A DNA stretch of 64,000 bases from Methanomassiliicoccus sp. (GCA_033485155.1 JAWQJJ010000007.1:62001-126000); one strand, 5' to 3'; counted from the stretch's first letter, positions 1 to 9,280 are shown. Made by a program: numbers and translations. Notes: generated by a model from the letters alone, not told the origin.

Positions 1-1
1 G

Positions 2-262
2 GACGAAAACTACACAAAGGGCACACTAGTTGGGACCGAGACCCTATCCACTTCTTTCGGGACCAAGCAGGTCGAGCACTGGCGTCTACAGGAGACCGAT
101 GGCTCGAAGACCACGGTGACCGATTATTACATCGGTAAGGATACCAAGATGACCTATAAGATGGTGGTCACCGAGACTGACTCCAGCGACTCGAATGGCA
201 ACGCGACGATCACGACCGTGCTCACGGACACCAACATAGTCTCCCTGACGGCCCGTAATTAA
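2..262 (+). CDS. C-terminal end of a threonine-rich protein, truncated by the window edge
   Basis: An open frame runs from the window edge to TAA at 260-262 and gives the last 86 residues of a protein. They are rich in Thr, Ser, Asp and Gly with regularly spaced hydrophobic residues, as in beta-rich extracytoplasmic domains, and have no cysteine. The next two genes also encode secreted or membrane proteins. I do not recognise the family and the start is outside the window. Coding is inferred from composition and the open frame only. Confidence 0.6.
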   Translation, partial: DENYTKGTLVGTETLSTSFGTKQVEHWRLQETDGSKTTVTDYYIGKDTKMTYKMVVTETDSSDSNGNATITTVLTDTNIVSLTARN

Positions 263-646
263 GTCCCATTCCCAAACCTCTTTTCTTTTTTCGATGTAGA
301 CTTCCCCAACTTCACATCAGGTAGGGTTAATTCCCCAGCTTATCAAGAGTTATCTGATCAAGCCAATACGGCAGCTCATGGGAGAGATCACATACTCTCT
401 CACTCCGGATCATTGACCCAAATCCGAGAAGCGAAGAAGCCTCACTTCTGAAATTACGAGCAACGAGGAGAGAGAAGCATCCTGCCAAGGCGGCCTCCAT
501 TAGCTGTGCTGGATCCCATGGCTATCCCATTTGTTATTTATTTTTATTCTCAAGAAGGAATTGTTAAACAGATTCCTTTATCTTATATTTAAAAATCACA
601 AAAGTAAATCAAATGTAACATTTTACAAATACAGAAAGGTGTTTAT
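263..646. other. intergenic stretch with a promoter for the next gene
   Basis: No gene is seen here. A T-rich run about 25 bases past the preceding stop (near 285-292) could end transcription. From about 530 the sequence becomes strongly AT-rich, with TATA-like sequence near 583-592. A purine-rich Shine-Dalgarno-like AAAGGTG at about 635-641 precedes the ATG at 647. I see no repeats or tRNA. Confidence 0.4.
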
Positions 647-1141
647 ATGGGCTTCAAGGCAACTAAGATCGGAGGGGTGAGCGTGCTCACCATCCTCGGT
701 GTGGTATGTTTGGGATCGTTTTTGATCGCTGCGTTCACTTGGTCAAGCCAGGTCACTGCATCGAAGGGGCCACAAGAGGTATCACTGGCTAGCCCGAGCA
801 ACAATGAGTGGGATGATGCCAGCTTCTTTCAGGCAAACGTCGCCTATGACATAACAACAACAGCAACGTACAATTTCCACAGTGGGACCCAGATAACTTA
901 CTCCTTAAGTGTTATAGCAACAGCTAATCAAGGGACAATTGAGCTATCCGATTTCACGATAATAATCTCTGGAGTAACAGTAACACTTACCGAGACCTCG
1001 GCTGGTACATGGTCATCGAGCCAGATAACAATTAGTAGCGACAATCCAAGCGATGAAATCAATGTACGAATTGTCCCAACGAACAATGCGCTCGACCTTG
1101 GCCAGGTGCACTTTGCAATATCCGCCCAATCATCGGCCTAG
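647..1141 (+). CDS. small secreted or membrane-anchored protein, unknown function
   Basis: A 164-residue protein with a short basic N-terminus and one hydrophobic segment (about residues 9-33), then a Thr/Ser/Asn-rich, cysteine-free domain with the alternating pattern of a beta-sandwich. This architecture fits an exported protein held by an uncleaved N-terminal anchor. A Shine-Dalgarno-like AAAGGTG precedes the ATG. A membrane protein gene follows 50 bp downstream on the same strand, so the two may be cotranscribed. Family not recognised; resemblance to the truncated protein at the window start is compositional only. Confidence 0.65.
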   Translation: MGFKATKIGGVSVLTILGVVCLGSFLIAAFTWSSQVTASKGPQEVSLASPSNNEWDDASFFQANVAYDITTTATYNFHSGTQITYSLSVIATANQGTIELSDFTIIISGVTVTLTETSAGTWSSSQITISSDNPSDEINVRIVPTNNALDLGQVHFAISAQSSA

Positions 1142-1191
1142 GCAAACCCCTTTAATTTCTTTTCAAATAATATTGAAAACGGGGAAATTAT

Positions 1192-1695
1192 ATGGGCTTG
1201 AATCAGCAAAAATTCCTCGACCTGTTCATCGTCATTTCGGGGGTCGTAATTCTGCTTCAGTTCATACCGATGATCAATACAATCACATCGATCACGGTCA
1301 TCGGACTCGATACATTTTCCGGAGAAACAGTCTTTACACTTCAAGCTCTGGTGATCGCATGCAGTGCATTCCTGACGACCGATGCCCTGTTGTCCCTGCT
1401 CCCTGTTCAAGAGGGTAGATCTGAAAGGAGCATACTTCGTCCCCTTCCGTTCGTATCCGGTTCCGTGCTCGTAACATTGGGATTGGCATCCATTTGCCTA
1501 TCGCGCGCGGTGGTCGGTGGGACAGGCAATTCGCTTCTTCTCGCAGGCGTTGAGCTGTTCTCTCTTGGCACGCTCTCCCTGGCGCTGTTCGTTGAAAGAG
1601 AAGGAAGGGCGTCATTGATCGACGGCATTCCCAACTACGCATACCTCTTGTTCTTTCTCGCGATGCTGCCCACAGCTGCCCTTATGCGCCTCTGA
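1192..1695 (+). CDS. multi-pass membrane protein, unknown function
   Basis: A 167-residue very hydrophobic protein with about four membrane segments (roughly residues 10-30, 50-70, 85-105 and 112-130) and a possible fifth at the C-terminus (about 148-165). There are no conserved polar motifs inside the segments and no recognisable family. It follows the small secreted protein in the same orientation with a 50-bp gap, so the pair may form a two-gene unit. The ATG at 1192 is preceded by a purine-rich GGGGAAA stretch. Confidence 0.6.
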   Translation: MGLNQQKFLDLFIVISGVVILLQFIPMINTITSITVIGLDTFSGETVFTLQALVIACSAFLTTDALLSLLPVQEGRSERSILRPLPFVSGSVLVTLGLASICLSRAVVGGTGNSLLLAGVELFSLGTLSLALFVEREGRASLIDGIPNYAYLLFFLAMLPTAALMRL

Positions 1696-1901
1696 GCATA
1701 ACCTCGTACATCCGTGTCTCATACGGAGGCACTTGTCATTCTGCGTGATCAGGACAGAAGTGCTTCGTACGTCAGCTGCTTTTTTCTCTGCCATCACTTT
1801 TTATTGATGATTTTGAAATGAATCAGGCGGCCCAATGGGCCGTTCATACCATGATGTCTATTTTAATTCGAACCTCCATCGCAATATGGAGGATAATGCC
1901 A

Positions 1902-2285
1902 ATGGCTGAAGCGCGCTCAAGGGCAAAGCCCAAGGATATCGACGAGTACATCGCCGCCTTTCCGCCCGAGATCCAGGAGAGATTAGTCATGATCCGTCAG
2001 GCCGTAAAGGCAACGGTTCCTGAGGCTCAGGAAACGATCAGCTATGGGATGCCCGCGTTCCAGCTCAACGGCCCCTTGGCCTACTTCGCCGCGTTCAAGA
2101 GCCACATTGGCTTCTATCCAACCCCTTCTGGCGTCAGCGAGTTCAGTGAGGAGCTCTCTCACTACAAGCAGGGCAAGGGGTCGGTACAATTCCCGAATGA
2201 CGCCCCGATCCCCCTAGACCTGGTGAGAAGGATAGTAAAATTCAAGGCGAAAGAGAACGCCAAAAGGGCGAAGAAGCAAGAATGA
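1902..2285 (+). CDS. DUF1801 (YdhG-like) family protein
   Basis: A 127-residue protein whose core, including the segments IDEYIAAFPPEIQERL and ISYGMPAF, is the signature of DUF1801/YdhG-like proteins. Members of this small alpha/beta family include frataxin-like iron chaperones in some bacteria, but most have no assigned role. The frame is open from 1818, but GGAGG at 1888-1892 is 9 bases from the ATG at 1902 and only 3 from the ATG at 1896, so 1902 is preferred. The C-terminus is lysine-rich. Family assignment is firm; function is not. Confidence 0.75.
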   Translation: MAEARSRAKPKDIDEYIAAFPPEIQERLVMIRQAVKATVPEAQETISYGMPAFQLNGPLAYFAAFKSHIGFYPTPSGVSEFSEELSHYKQGKGSVQFPNDAPIPLDLVRRIVKFKAKENAKRAKKQE

Positions 2286-2421
2286 TCGCTCTCCGAAGAG
2301 GAGTGAGTCAGGATAAACTCCCGTCGTGGGCAGAGAGGATCTTAGCTTTCTTCTTCGCAGCGACGTTTCAATGCTTCGTTCATTTCTTCGAACCCCTTGT
2401 TGGGATGGCCAACAGCATCCG

Positions 2422-2796
2422 TCATCGCATCTTGACAAAACGTTCTGTATCTTCCGGCGGAATGTCTCGGATCATACCGAGGTATGCTTCAAGATCGGCT
2501 TCCAGCACACGCCGGTCCGTTCCCTGAAGGAGTGTCCAACGCTCACCATTCCACTGGACGATCGTCACTTCATGATCATACCGATCAGCCCCCTGTTCCC
2601 ATGCCTTGAGATTAAACCTGACGACGCTTGCCCCTAAGCCGTTGGGGAAGCGATAGAGCCACTGCCAGCTGTTCTTACCAAAGGCTGGAGCTTCCTTCCC
2701 ATAGGTCTTCGATATCTGTTCCTGAGAGATCAGCATTGGATATGGCTGAGAGGAGATCAAGAACTCCTCCAGCACAATCTCGTTTTCCTTAGCCAC
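2422..2796 (-). CDS. hypothetical protein, 124 aa
   Basis: A soluble 124-residue protein with a GTG start behind an AAGGATGC Shine-Dalgarno-like stretch. It has a mixed alpha/beta composition, Trp-rich segments and an acidic helical C-terminus, with no cysteines and no membrane segments. I do not recognise the family. It is tail-to-tail with the DUF1801 gene and lies just downstream of the hydrolase on the same strand, although 190 bp separate them. Codon use resembles its neighbours. Confidence 0.55.
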   Translation of the reverse strand: MAKENEIVLEEFLISSQPYPMLISQEQISKTYGKEAPAFGKNSWQWLYRFPNGLGASVVRFNLKAWEQGADRYDHEVTIVQWNGERWTLLQGTDRRVLEADLEAYLGMIRDIPPEDTERFVKMR

Positions 2797-2986
2797 GCAT
2801 CCTTATCAGGCATAGAGGTATTTTCGCCTTCCTCTCGATGCAGGGCGAGAAAACATAGAGACCCTTGTTGAACATAGGACGGGCCTCTCGCTCGACACCG
2901 ACCGAGCATCGGGGAGTCCAGCCAAGGGATCTTGGAGGGGCGATGTAAGAATATGGAATGTGTTTTGTAGGAGTCCAGCAGAAGAC

Positions 2987-3844
2987 TCATCGAACTCTGA
3001 CCGGCATCTCCTCCTTTACCAATCTTCCCTCAATGAACGCCAACAGATCCTCGTTCACCTGATGCTTGTGCGTTGTGCACATCCCATGAGGGGCTCCGTC
3101 ATAGATCTTGAGGGTCGCGTCCTTGACCAGCTTGGACGCAAGCATCGCTGAGGCTCTGATGGGCACGATCTGATCGTCGTCACCATGGAGGATTAGGGTA
3201 GGCACATCGATCTTCTTGAGGTCATCAGTGAGGTCCGTTTCGGAGAACGCTTTCACACAGTAGTACGCTGCCGGAAAACCGCACATCATGCTTTGCAGCC
3301 AGAACGTATCCCTAACACCTTCTGACTCTCTTGCGCCGGGGCGGTTGTAGCCGTAGAACGGCATGCTGAGGTCCTTGAAGAACTGCCCCCGGTCTGCGAC
3401 GATTCCGGAGCGCATCGTATCGAACGCTTCCTTCGGTGTTCCGTTCGGGTTCGAAGGGGTCTTGAGCATGAGGGGTGTGATGGAACCGATCAGCACGGCC
3501 TTGGATACACGGCCCGTGCCGTGACGGCCGATGTATCTCGCCACCTCGCCACCCCCCGTGGAATGGCCAACGAGCACCGCGTCCTCCAAGTTGAGCAGTT
3601 CGATGAGTTCGGATAAATCGTCGCCATAGGTGTCCATATCGTTACCTTCCCAAGGTTGGTCTGAGCGCCCATGGCCACGGCGATCATAGGCCACGCACCG
3701 ATATCCGTTGGAAGCCAGATAGAACATCTGATCTTCGAACGCATCTGAGCTCAATGGCCAACCGTGGCTGAAGACCACAGGCTGTCCGCTCCCCCAGTCC
3801 TTGTAATAAATGCTCGTTCCATCTCTTGTCTCAAATCTGGGCAT
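2987..3844 (-). CDS. alpha/beta hydrolase, non-haem chloroperoxidase/arylesterase type
   Basis: A 285-residue alpha/beta-hydrolase. It begins with the substrate-gate strands and has the oxyanion segment SHGWPLSS and the nucleophile elbow GHSTGGGE (Ser nucleophile). An aspartate in HGDDDQIVP and a late histidine in GAPHGM complete the catalytic triad. This combination is typical of cofactor-free haloperoxidases, which in cells mostly act as esterases or lactonases. The frame is open one codon further to a TTG at 3847, but the ATG at 3844 is the natural start. The substrate cannot be told. Confidence 0.88.
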   Translation of the reverse strand: MPRFETRDGTSIYYKDWGSGQPVVFSHGWPLSSDAFEDQMFYLASNGYRCVAYDRRGHGRSDQPWEGNDMDTYGDDLSELIELLNLEDAVLVGHSTGGGEVARYIGRHGTGRVSKAVLIGSITPLMLKTPSNPNGTPKEAFDTMRSGIVADRGQFFKDLSMPFYGYNRPGARESEGVRDTFWLQSMMCGFPAAYYCVKAFSETDLTDDLKKIDVPTLILHGDDDQIVPIRASAMLASKLVKDATLKIYDGAPHGMCTTHKHQVNEDLLAFIEGRLVKEEMPVRVR

Positions 3845-3949
3845 CAAATCCCTCGGAACGGGCTGCTAGAACGCACTATAATTAGTTTGCACGCCGAAGG
3901 GGGTTAACTTCTTCATGAATCTTAGGAGGATATTGCACTCCAAGCCGGC

Positions 3950-4147
3950 TCATCGTGGGGTCTTCAGGCCGGAAAGGCGATCCGGTCTTATCAAGAGGCG
4001 GTTCCTTCTTTTCTCTCCTGAATATAAGATGACGATCGCCAGTCCGGTGGCGACAGCGACTGCGGTGATCACCGTGACAAGGATTCCAGCTAATACAGTA
4101 TATCGCCGCAAATGACAATCTACCCACGCTCGCTCTTGGGCGATCAT
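3950..4147 (-). CDS. possible single-pass small membrane protein
   Basis: A 65-residue frame with one long apolar segment (about residues 17-42, rich in Val, Ala, Ile and Thr) followed by a strongly basic tail, the layout of a type-I-like small membrane protein with a cytoplasmic positive end. It fills the gap between two genes on the same strand. There is no clear Shine-Dalgarno sequence and the start could be the TTG a few codons inside. Overlapping frames on the opposite strand lack such a pattern. Support is only the membrane segment, so this is tentative. Confidence 0.35.
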   Translation of the reverse strand: MIAQERAWVDCHLRRYTVLAGILVTVITAVAVATGLAIVILYSGEKRRNRLLIRPDRLSGLKTPR

Positions 4148-4176
4148 GCCGGTCTTGAATTCTCCGACGTTCCAAG

Positions 4177-4542
4177 TTATCTGACGGAGGGATCGCTTTG
4201 CAGCATCCCGAACGCGTTTCCCTCTGTGTCCTCCGCGAAGGCAACATATCCTAGCCCCGGTACGGCCCCTTTTGGTATCAGAACCTTACCTCCTGCCTGC
4301 TGGACCTTTTGCAGGCACTCATCGATGGAATCCACGGCGACGGTGTTGACGACGGTTTTAAAATGTGTGTTCTCATGTATCGCGCCGTCAATGCCTGGCT
4401 CTCCGCTCTCACCTGTTGTCACAAGCCAATAGTCGATGGGGCCGGCCCACTTCTCGATCTTCCAGTCGAATACTCTCTTGTAAAACTCCACGGCCCGTTC
4501 CGGCCTCTCTGCAGGAATCTCAAAATGAATGACCCTCGGCAT
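4177..4542 (-). CDS. VOC (glyoxalase/bleomycin-resistance) family protein
   Basis: A 121-residue protein matching the vicinal-oxygen-chelate fold: an opening strand with HFEIPAERPERAVEFY, the FYKRVFDWKIEKW helix-strand unit, and an end module with GKVLIPKGAVPGLGYVAFAEDTEGNAFG. These are two beta-alpha-beta-beta-beta modules forming one VOC domain. The metal-ligand positions are only partly kept (His near the start, Glu in the last strand absent or replaced), so an enzymatic role is uncertain. ATG start at 4542. Confidence 0.85.
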   Translation of the reverse strand: MPRVIHFEIPAERPERAVEFYKRVFDWKIEKWAGPIDYWLVTTGESGEPGIDGAIHENTHFKTVVNTVAVDSIDECLQKVQQAGGKVLIPKGAVPGLGYVAFAEDTEGNAFGMLQSDPSVR

Positions 4543-4720
4543 TTACACCACTCTTGAAACCTTAGGTCTGTACTGCCCATATAGATTGTCCAGGCAGAAT
4601 CCAAGCATCATGAAGTGGAGCAAGAGGCAACAGGTATCGGTCGCATGCTCAAATCGCCGACAAGATGAGAGCCATTGATCGAGACATGAGAAATGAAAAT
4701 GAAAAGGGTTTGTCGAATGT

Positions 4721-5881
4721 TCAAGCGCTCTCGTGCGGTTCACGAAGATCTCGTGAGGACCTTTGCCCTATCAGCAGGGAAAGGCCTATACATATGGCCG
4801 AGAACACGAAGAGCGCCGATAGCTGCATCCAGCACCCGTCCCACCCGAACCCATTCAGCATGACCAAGCGGGAACCTTCGATGCCATAGGTCAGGGGAAG
4901 GAGGTAGGATATGGGCAACAAGTAGTCCGGCAGGGCTGAGATCGGAAGGATGATCCCACCCAGCAGAATTGCTGGATAGAGCAAGAGCGGCAAGACGACC
5001 ATATTGGCGGCGGATCTACCGTTCAGGAGCTCAGCAAGCAATTGGCCCAGAGAGGCGCTCGCAACTGCTAGTAAGGACAAGATGGTGAACGCCGCCGTCA
5101 TATCCCCCGCCATCCGTATGCCGAAGAGAGCGAGGACCGTCAAAACTGTCGCGGCCAGGACCATCCCGGTGATCGACCACATCAGCACCATCATTCCCCT
5201 ACTTTTTAAGGTCGATGCAGGATCACGCTCTTTCTCCACCTTCTTCCCGAACAGGAGGGCCGGCATCAGAGTCAGGATGAAGATGAGCAAACCAGCGATG
5301 GCCGGCGCCATGAAGTCACGCATATTGGTGCCTTCACCATAGACAATGTCCGGGACCAACTTGATCGGTTGAGAAATGTGATACGAAGATACAAGGGCGG
5401 CTTGGGTCGACCGCTGCACCTCTGCCAGTACAGAGGCGGCGGCTATGGGGTTGGAGTTATCGGAATAGATAGTAAGGTCGGAAGGCGGGACCGTCGTACC
5501 GTTACGTGCGGAGGACATCCACGACACGATGTCGGCAGTAAAGCCGTGGCCGAAAACGATGACCGCCTCAACGCTCCCCCCCTTCAGATCATCCAGAGAT
5601 TGGTTCAATGGATCATTGTCCTCCGGACCCCATGAGTTTTGGATATGGAGAGTTGTGCCTTCTGTCATAATGCTCGTGATCAAAGCGGCTGTCGATGAGT
5701 TGCCTTGAGCTTCATCCAAGTTGACGATATCAACACGGATGTCCTGTGTTGGCCCCTTTTCGAAGGCCAATCCGAACAAGGATATCACGATCGTGGTGAT
5801 GATCACCAGCACGGCAAGCTGCTTGATGTAGAATGTGTCTAGATCAGCCCTCAGGGATTTCCCATCCTTTTTTTGTCGCAT
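4721..5881 (-). CDS. ABC-2 type transporter permease with a large external loop
   Basis: A 386-residue membrane protein with one N-terminal membrane segment (about 23-43), a soluble extracytoplasmic region of roughly 150 residues, then five or six membrane segments to the C-terminus. This is the layout of ABC-2 permeases. No ATP-binding subunit lies next to it, so it must use one encoded elsewhere or act with an unusual partner. The ATG at 5881 has AGGAGAG upstream. It is divergent from a TrmB regulator gene with about 110 bp between starts, so that regulator very likely controls it. Confidence 0.82.
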   Translation of the reverse strand: MRQKKDGKSLRADLDTFYIKQLAVLVIITTIVISLFGLAFEKGPTQDIRVDIVNLDEAQGNSSTAALITSIMTEGTTLHIQNSWGPEDNDPLNQSLDDLKGGSVEAVIVFGHGFTADIVSWMSSARNGTTVPPSDLTIYSDNSNPIAAASVLAEVQRSTQAALVSSYHISQPIKLVPDIVYGEGTNMRDFMAPAIAGLLIFILTLMPALLFGKKVEKERDPASTLKSRGMMVLMWSITGMVLAATVLTVLALFGIRMAGDMTAAFTILSLLAVASASLGQLLAELLNGRSAANMVVLPLLLYPAILLGGIILPISALPDYLLPISYLLPLTYGIEGSRLVMLNGFGWDGCWMQLSALFVFSAICIGLSLLIGQRSSRDLREPHESA

Positions 5882-5972
5882 GTTATCTCTCCTTTTAATC
5901 CACGAACTAGGTCCGGCACCTTTCAGGCGCGTACCTTAAAAAATGGTAGGGCCCGAAAGATGGATTTAGTTG

Positions 5973-5993
5973 TTGTAACTTTCATAGTTACAA
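5973..5993. promoter_or_regulatory. perfect 8-bp inverted repeat, probable TrmB-type operator
   Basis: TTGTAACT at 5973-5980 and its exact reverse complement AGTTACAA at 5986-5993 are separated by 5 bp. The site lies just before the likely start of the TrmB gene and about 30 bp after a TATA-like stretch (CCTTAAAAAA, near 5935-5944). A bound dimer would therefore sit at the transcription start, a position suited to autorepression. Dimeric binding to such a site is general knowledge of the family; use of this one is inferred. Confidence 0.65.
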
Positions 5994-5995
5994 TG

Positions 5996-6787
5996 ATGGG
6001 ACGAGCCGTTGCTGAACTGATCAGGCTTGGCATGGGGGAGTATGAAGCCCGCACATACATCGGTCTGGTGGGCCTGGGGGAAGGCACCGCGAGGCAGATA
6101 CACGAGGCTAGCGGCGTCCCTCGGCCCCGCATCTATGATATCCTCGAATCGTTGGAACAAAAGGGCTTCGTAGAGGTATGGCAGGGCAAACCTAAGCATT
6201 ACCGTGCGGTCTCGCCCGATCGGCTGATGCGTATCCTGCGCATGGGCTTGGAGGAATCCATGGATGTGGCGTCCGAAGAGCTGAACGACCTCAGCCTGGA
6301 AGCGCGGAACAAGACGTTCCCGGTGTGGCATGTCAAAGGTGAATTGAGCATCACGGACCAGATCCGGACCATGTTCGACGACGTTAAAACGGAGTTAGTC
6401 GTCCTATGTACAAAAACCTCTGCATTTCGATCCTTGATCAACGATCTCAAAACTGTCAGTGAGAAGGCCAAGGTCATATGCATGGTCCCCGAGGGCGGCA
6501 GCACTTTCAAAAAAGTGTTGCCTGGCGTTTTGATCGTAGAGCCTCATCTGGGTGCAACGGACTTCTCCGAGAACTATACAAGGCTATTCACTAGTAAGCT
6601 CCAAACCACCGACGATATCTACCGCGTAGAGATATTCATCGTCATAGATGGGGTGCGGTCTCTTCTTCTTTACGAGGTAAATGGCGAAAAGACAGCTATC
6701 GTATTTGAGCTTCCCATTATCACGATTCTCCAAAGAAGCGCCATTATCAGCTTGATCAAGGAGGCTGAAACTATTGGGCGAAGTTGA
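5996..6787 (+). CDS. TrmB-family transcriptional regulator
   Basis: A 263-residue protein. It opens with the TrmB winged-helix signature (MGEYEARTYIGL, then RQIHEASGVPRPRIYDILESL and EVWQGKPKHYRAV) and ends with a domain resembling the TrmB/PLD-like effector region. The frame is open from 5873, but the family normally starts 10-15 residues before the EYEA motif. The ATG at 5996 (or 5993) fits that and leaves the palindrome at 5973-5993 as an upstream operator rather than coding DNA. TrmB proteins often bind sugars or other effectors; the divergent ABC-2 permease is the likely target. Confidence 0.88.
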   Translation: MGRAVAELIRLGMGEYEARTYIGLVGLGEGTARQIHEASGVPRPRIYDILESLEQKGFVEVWQGKPKHYRAVSPDRLMRILRMGLEESMDVASEELNDLSLEARNKTFPVWHVKGELSITDQIRTMFDDVKTELVVLCTKTSAFRSLINDLKTVSEKAKVICMVPEGGSTFKKVLPGVLIVEPHLGATDFSENYTRLFTSKLQTTDDIYRVEIFIVIDGVRSLLLYEVNGEKTAIVFELPIITILQRSAIISLIKEAETIGRS

Positions 6788-6951
6788 TCGATCCCTCGAT
6801 AGGTGGCCGGCCCAATTCAACTGCTTCCATCTCTCAGCAAGATCGTCCTGGTGCCTGACCAAGCATGCTGCTGCATCACCACCTCGCTGTCGCGATATCT
6901 TTTCATGGTCTGATGCCTACTCGGCGGTTGGCGTTCGTTTCCCGTCGACCT

Positions 6952-7659
6952 TCAGGTAATTTCCTTTCTTGCAGGCCTGCCTCCCATCAGCCTGTAGATG
7001 CCTGCAGCCAATATGGCCCCTACTATCGGCATGATAATGAAAAGCCACAGTTGCTCAATAGCCCATCCTCCGACCAGGAGAGCTGGTCCAAAACTCCTGG
7101 CAGGGTTGACCGAGCAATTGGTTATAGGAATCCCGACCATGTTGACCAGAGCGAGTCCAAGGCCGATGGGAACTCCGGCCAGGTCCTTGGGGGCCAGGCG
7201 ATCGGTCACGGCCAGGATGGTCAGTATGAACACGAAGGATAGGACCAGCTCGGTCACGGCACAGGCCATTAGGTCGTAACCCTCGGGTGAGTGATCGCCG
7301 TAGCCGTTTGCGCCAAGACCTTGCGAGAGATCGTAACCTCCCGGTGCTCCCTGGGCGATGACGAGTATGATCGCAGCGGCGACCGTAGCTCCGATCAATT
7401 GAGCGATTATGTATCCGGCCATGTCCTTCAGGCCCATCCCTCGGGCGATGGCGATGCCGACCGTCACCGCCGGGTTCACATGGCAACCGGATATGTAGCC
7501 TATCGAAAACACCATGATCAGCAGGGCGAGGCCAAAGGCTGCGGCAATCCCTAAGACTCCCAAGGATTGACCGGCCAAAACAGCGGCGCCAACTCCACCA
7601 AGCACAAGAACGAAAGTCCCCACACCTTCGGCCAAATACTTCCTAATTCCATCACCCAT
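6952..7659 (-). CDS. MIP-family aquaporin or glycerol facilitator
   Basis: A 235-residue six-helix channel with both family signatures: HVNPAVT in the first half and SVNPARSFGPAL in the second. It forms a water or small-solute channel in the cytoplasmic membrane, and the length equals that of archaeal AqpM-like proteins. The frame is open 79 codons further upstream, but that extension lacks family character. TATATATT at about 7680-7687 lies 25 bases before the ATG at 7659, so the gene is probably leaderless from 7659. The short basic C-terminus is usual. Confidence 0.92.
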   Translation of the reverse strand: MGDGIRKYLAEGVGTFVLVLGGVGAAVLAGQSLGVLGIAAAFGLALLIMVFSIGYISGCHVNPAVTVGIAIARGMGLKDMAGYIIAQLIGATVAAAIILVIAQGAPGGYDLSQGLGANGYGDHSPEGYDLMACAVTELVLSFVFILTILAVTDRLAPKDLAGVPIGLGLALVNMVGIPITNCSVNPARSFGPALLVGGWAIEQLWLFIIMPIVGAILAAGIYRLMGGRPARKEIT

Positions 7660-8107
7660 ACCGAAGGTCGAGCCATTAGTATATATTATTTCAGGGTTAG
7701 AAAAATTGAAAATTGGTTCTGTTACTTGTTCGAAAGCTGAAAATAATGTTGTTGGTTCGCTCACTGGGTTGAAATTAGGTGCAGGGGTTGTGCTTTGAAC
7801 GCGCGTGCCACTGAAGAAAAGTTCCCTTGTCGAAATGCACCCGAAGCCGGGCATTACACATCGCAACGTCTTACGGCCAACGCCTGCCCGTTTCATCGTG
7901 CATAATGTGCTGGGCGGTCGAACGTCCTAGCCATCTACCCATGTATGATGGCGCATCTTAGGCGACAAATTGCCATTGTTGTTGGCACTTTTACTCCGCA
8001 ATTAGCATACCTCACTCCTACGGATTGAACACGGCATTATGCAATTAATCTGCCAGGGTGATGGCTTTGGGGTCCGAAAGATCACCTGGCAAGCCCCATG
8101 TGAGGGA
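7660..8107. other. intergenic region with a stem-loop near 8052-8098
   Basis: The region holds the leaderless aquaporin promoter (TATA near 7680-7687). Near the other end, GCCAGG plus TGAT at 8052-8062 pairs with ATCACCTGGC at 8081-8090 (one bulged G). Loop bases TGGGG at 8068-8072 could pair with CCCCA at 8094-8098 to make a pseudoknot. The structure sits about 10-55 bases past the stop of the gene ending at 8108, so a 3' UTR role is possible. No coding region is supported between 7660 and 8050. Confidence 0.4.
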
Positions 8108-9280
8108 TCAATCGCTGCTTTTATGGTCCAGGCCGAGGACCAGCGTGGGAGATGAGGCACCGGCAGGCACGTAAATGGCGGTGGTGGTCACATCCCCGTT
8201 GCGGATGATATACCTCACTGGTTCGGTACTATTATCCCTCCAGGCCTTAAGGTCGTCCCTGATGTTGGTCCCGGCCACCGTATCGTTGGCCATGCCCACC
8301 GGTATGAACGAGTTCAGGTGGCCGATGGAGCCTTGATCCAGGTGGACGAAAAGGATGGAGTGGGCTGGGACCCCGACTTCCAGGTCAGAGATGTTCACCT
8401 TGTCCGAGGCCAGGGACAGTGACCCGGGCTGGAACTGGACCAGATCGTAGATGGCCGAGGTGTTGGAGGTCAAGGCCCAAAGTTCCGAACTGATGGCCCC
8501 GCGGATCAGGTAGTCCATGGTCAGCCACTGGCCGCCGTGGCTGATGCGGGTGTAATCCGCGTAGGCCCGGAAGAACAGCTGGCCGCCCTTGGAGATGTTG
8601 ACCGTCAAATTGCCTTGGTCCGGGGAGATGTCGATCGAGCCGTGGATCACCGCTAGGGTGCCGGCAATGTCGGAAAGGGTAACGTTCACCGCGGTCCGGT
8701 CGGTGCCCCAGACGTCGGGGTGGTTGATAGCCATTACATCAGCTCCCTGGGCCAGGCTGAAAGTAACAGTGGTCTCGTTGGCAGCGACCAAGTGGATTGT
8801 CCCCCAGGGGTTGTTGTGCACCATAAGCTGCACCGACGGGGAACTGACCGAGAACATGGACAGGTTGAGAGCTCCGTTCGCCCCAGCCAGACCAGACACC
8901 CGCATCGCTTCGAACACGGTAGCCTGGCCCTGATTGTTATAGACCTTGTAGGAGGTGATTGAACCAGTGCTATGGTCATAGTCGAACGCCACGAACTTCC
9001 CCGAGACCTCGCTCCCGGACTGGGAGAACGCCCCGAGCATTTCCAGGTCCTCGGCCCTTTGTAGAAGTGAATCCCGGTCGGCCGACCCAGCCGTGGTCAC
9101 GAACCCGGCACTATCGGCCAAAGAGAACGTTCCGTTTTTGGTCTGGTTGAAATCGTCGACCATGCTCCCCCCCTGTGGCATTTTCTCAGATCGGGGAAGA
9201 GAGAGTAATGCGAACGTTCCAACCAACAATATAGCGGCGACCAAAAAGGGCACCAGATACTTTACTTTTTTACTAGCCAC
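8108..9280 (-). CDS. large anchored extracytoplasmic protein, unknown function
   Basis: A 390-residue protein with a lysine-rich N-terminus and one hydrophobic segment (about residues 7-28), followed by about 360 residues that are Ser/Thr/Asn-rich with many N-glycosylation-type NxS/T sites and no cysteines. The pattern indicates an exported beta-rich domain tethered to the membrane. It starts with GTG at 9280; the Shine-Dalgarno is weak. I do not recognise the family. It stands alone between the aquaporin and a decayed region, and its size and composition recall archaeal surface proteins. Confidence 0.7.
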   Translation of the reverse strand: MASKKVKYLVPFLVAAILLVGTFALLSLPRSEKMPQGGSMVDDFNQTKNGTFSLADSAGFVTTAGSADRDSLLQRAEDLEMLGAFSQSGSEVSGKFVAFDYDHSTGSITSYKVYNNQGQATVFEAMRVSGLAGANGALNLSMFSVSSPSVQLMVHNNPWGTIHLVAANETTVTFSLAQGADVMAINHPDVWGTDRTAVNVTLSDIAGTLAVIHGSIDISPDQGNLTVNISKGGQLFFRAYADYTRISHGGQWLTMDYLIRGAISSELWALTSNTSAIYDLVQFQPGSLSLASDKVNISDLEVGVPAHSILFVHLDQGSIGHLNSFIPVGMANDTVAGTNIRDDLKAWRDNSTEPVRYIIRNGDVTTTAIYVPAGASSPTLVLGLDHKSSD

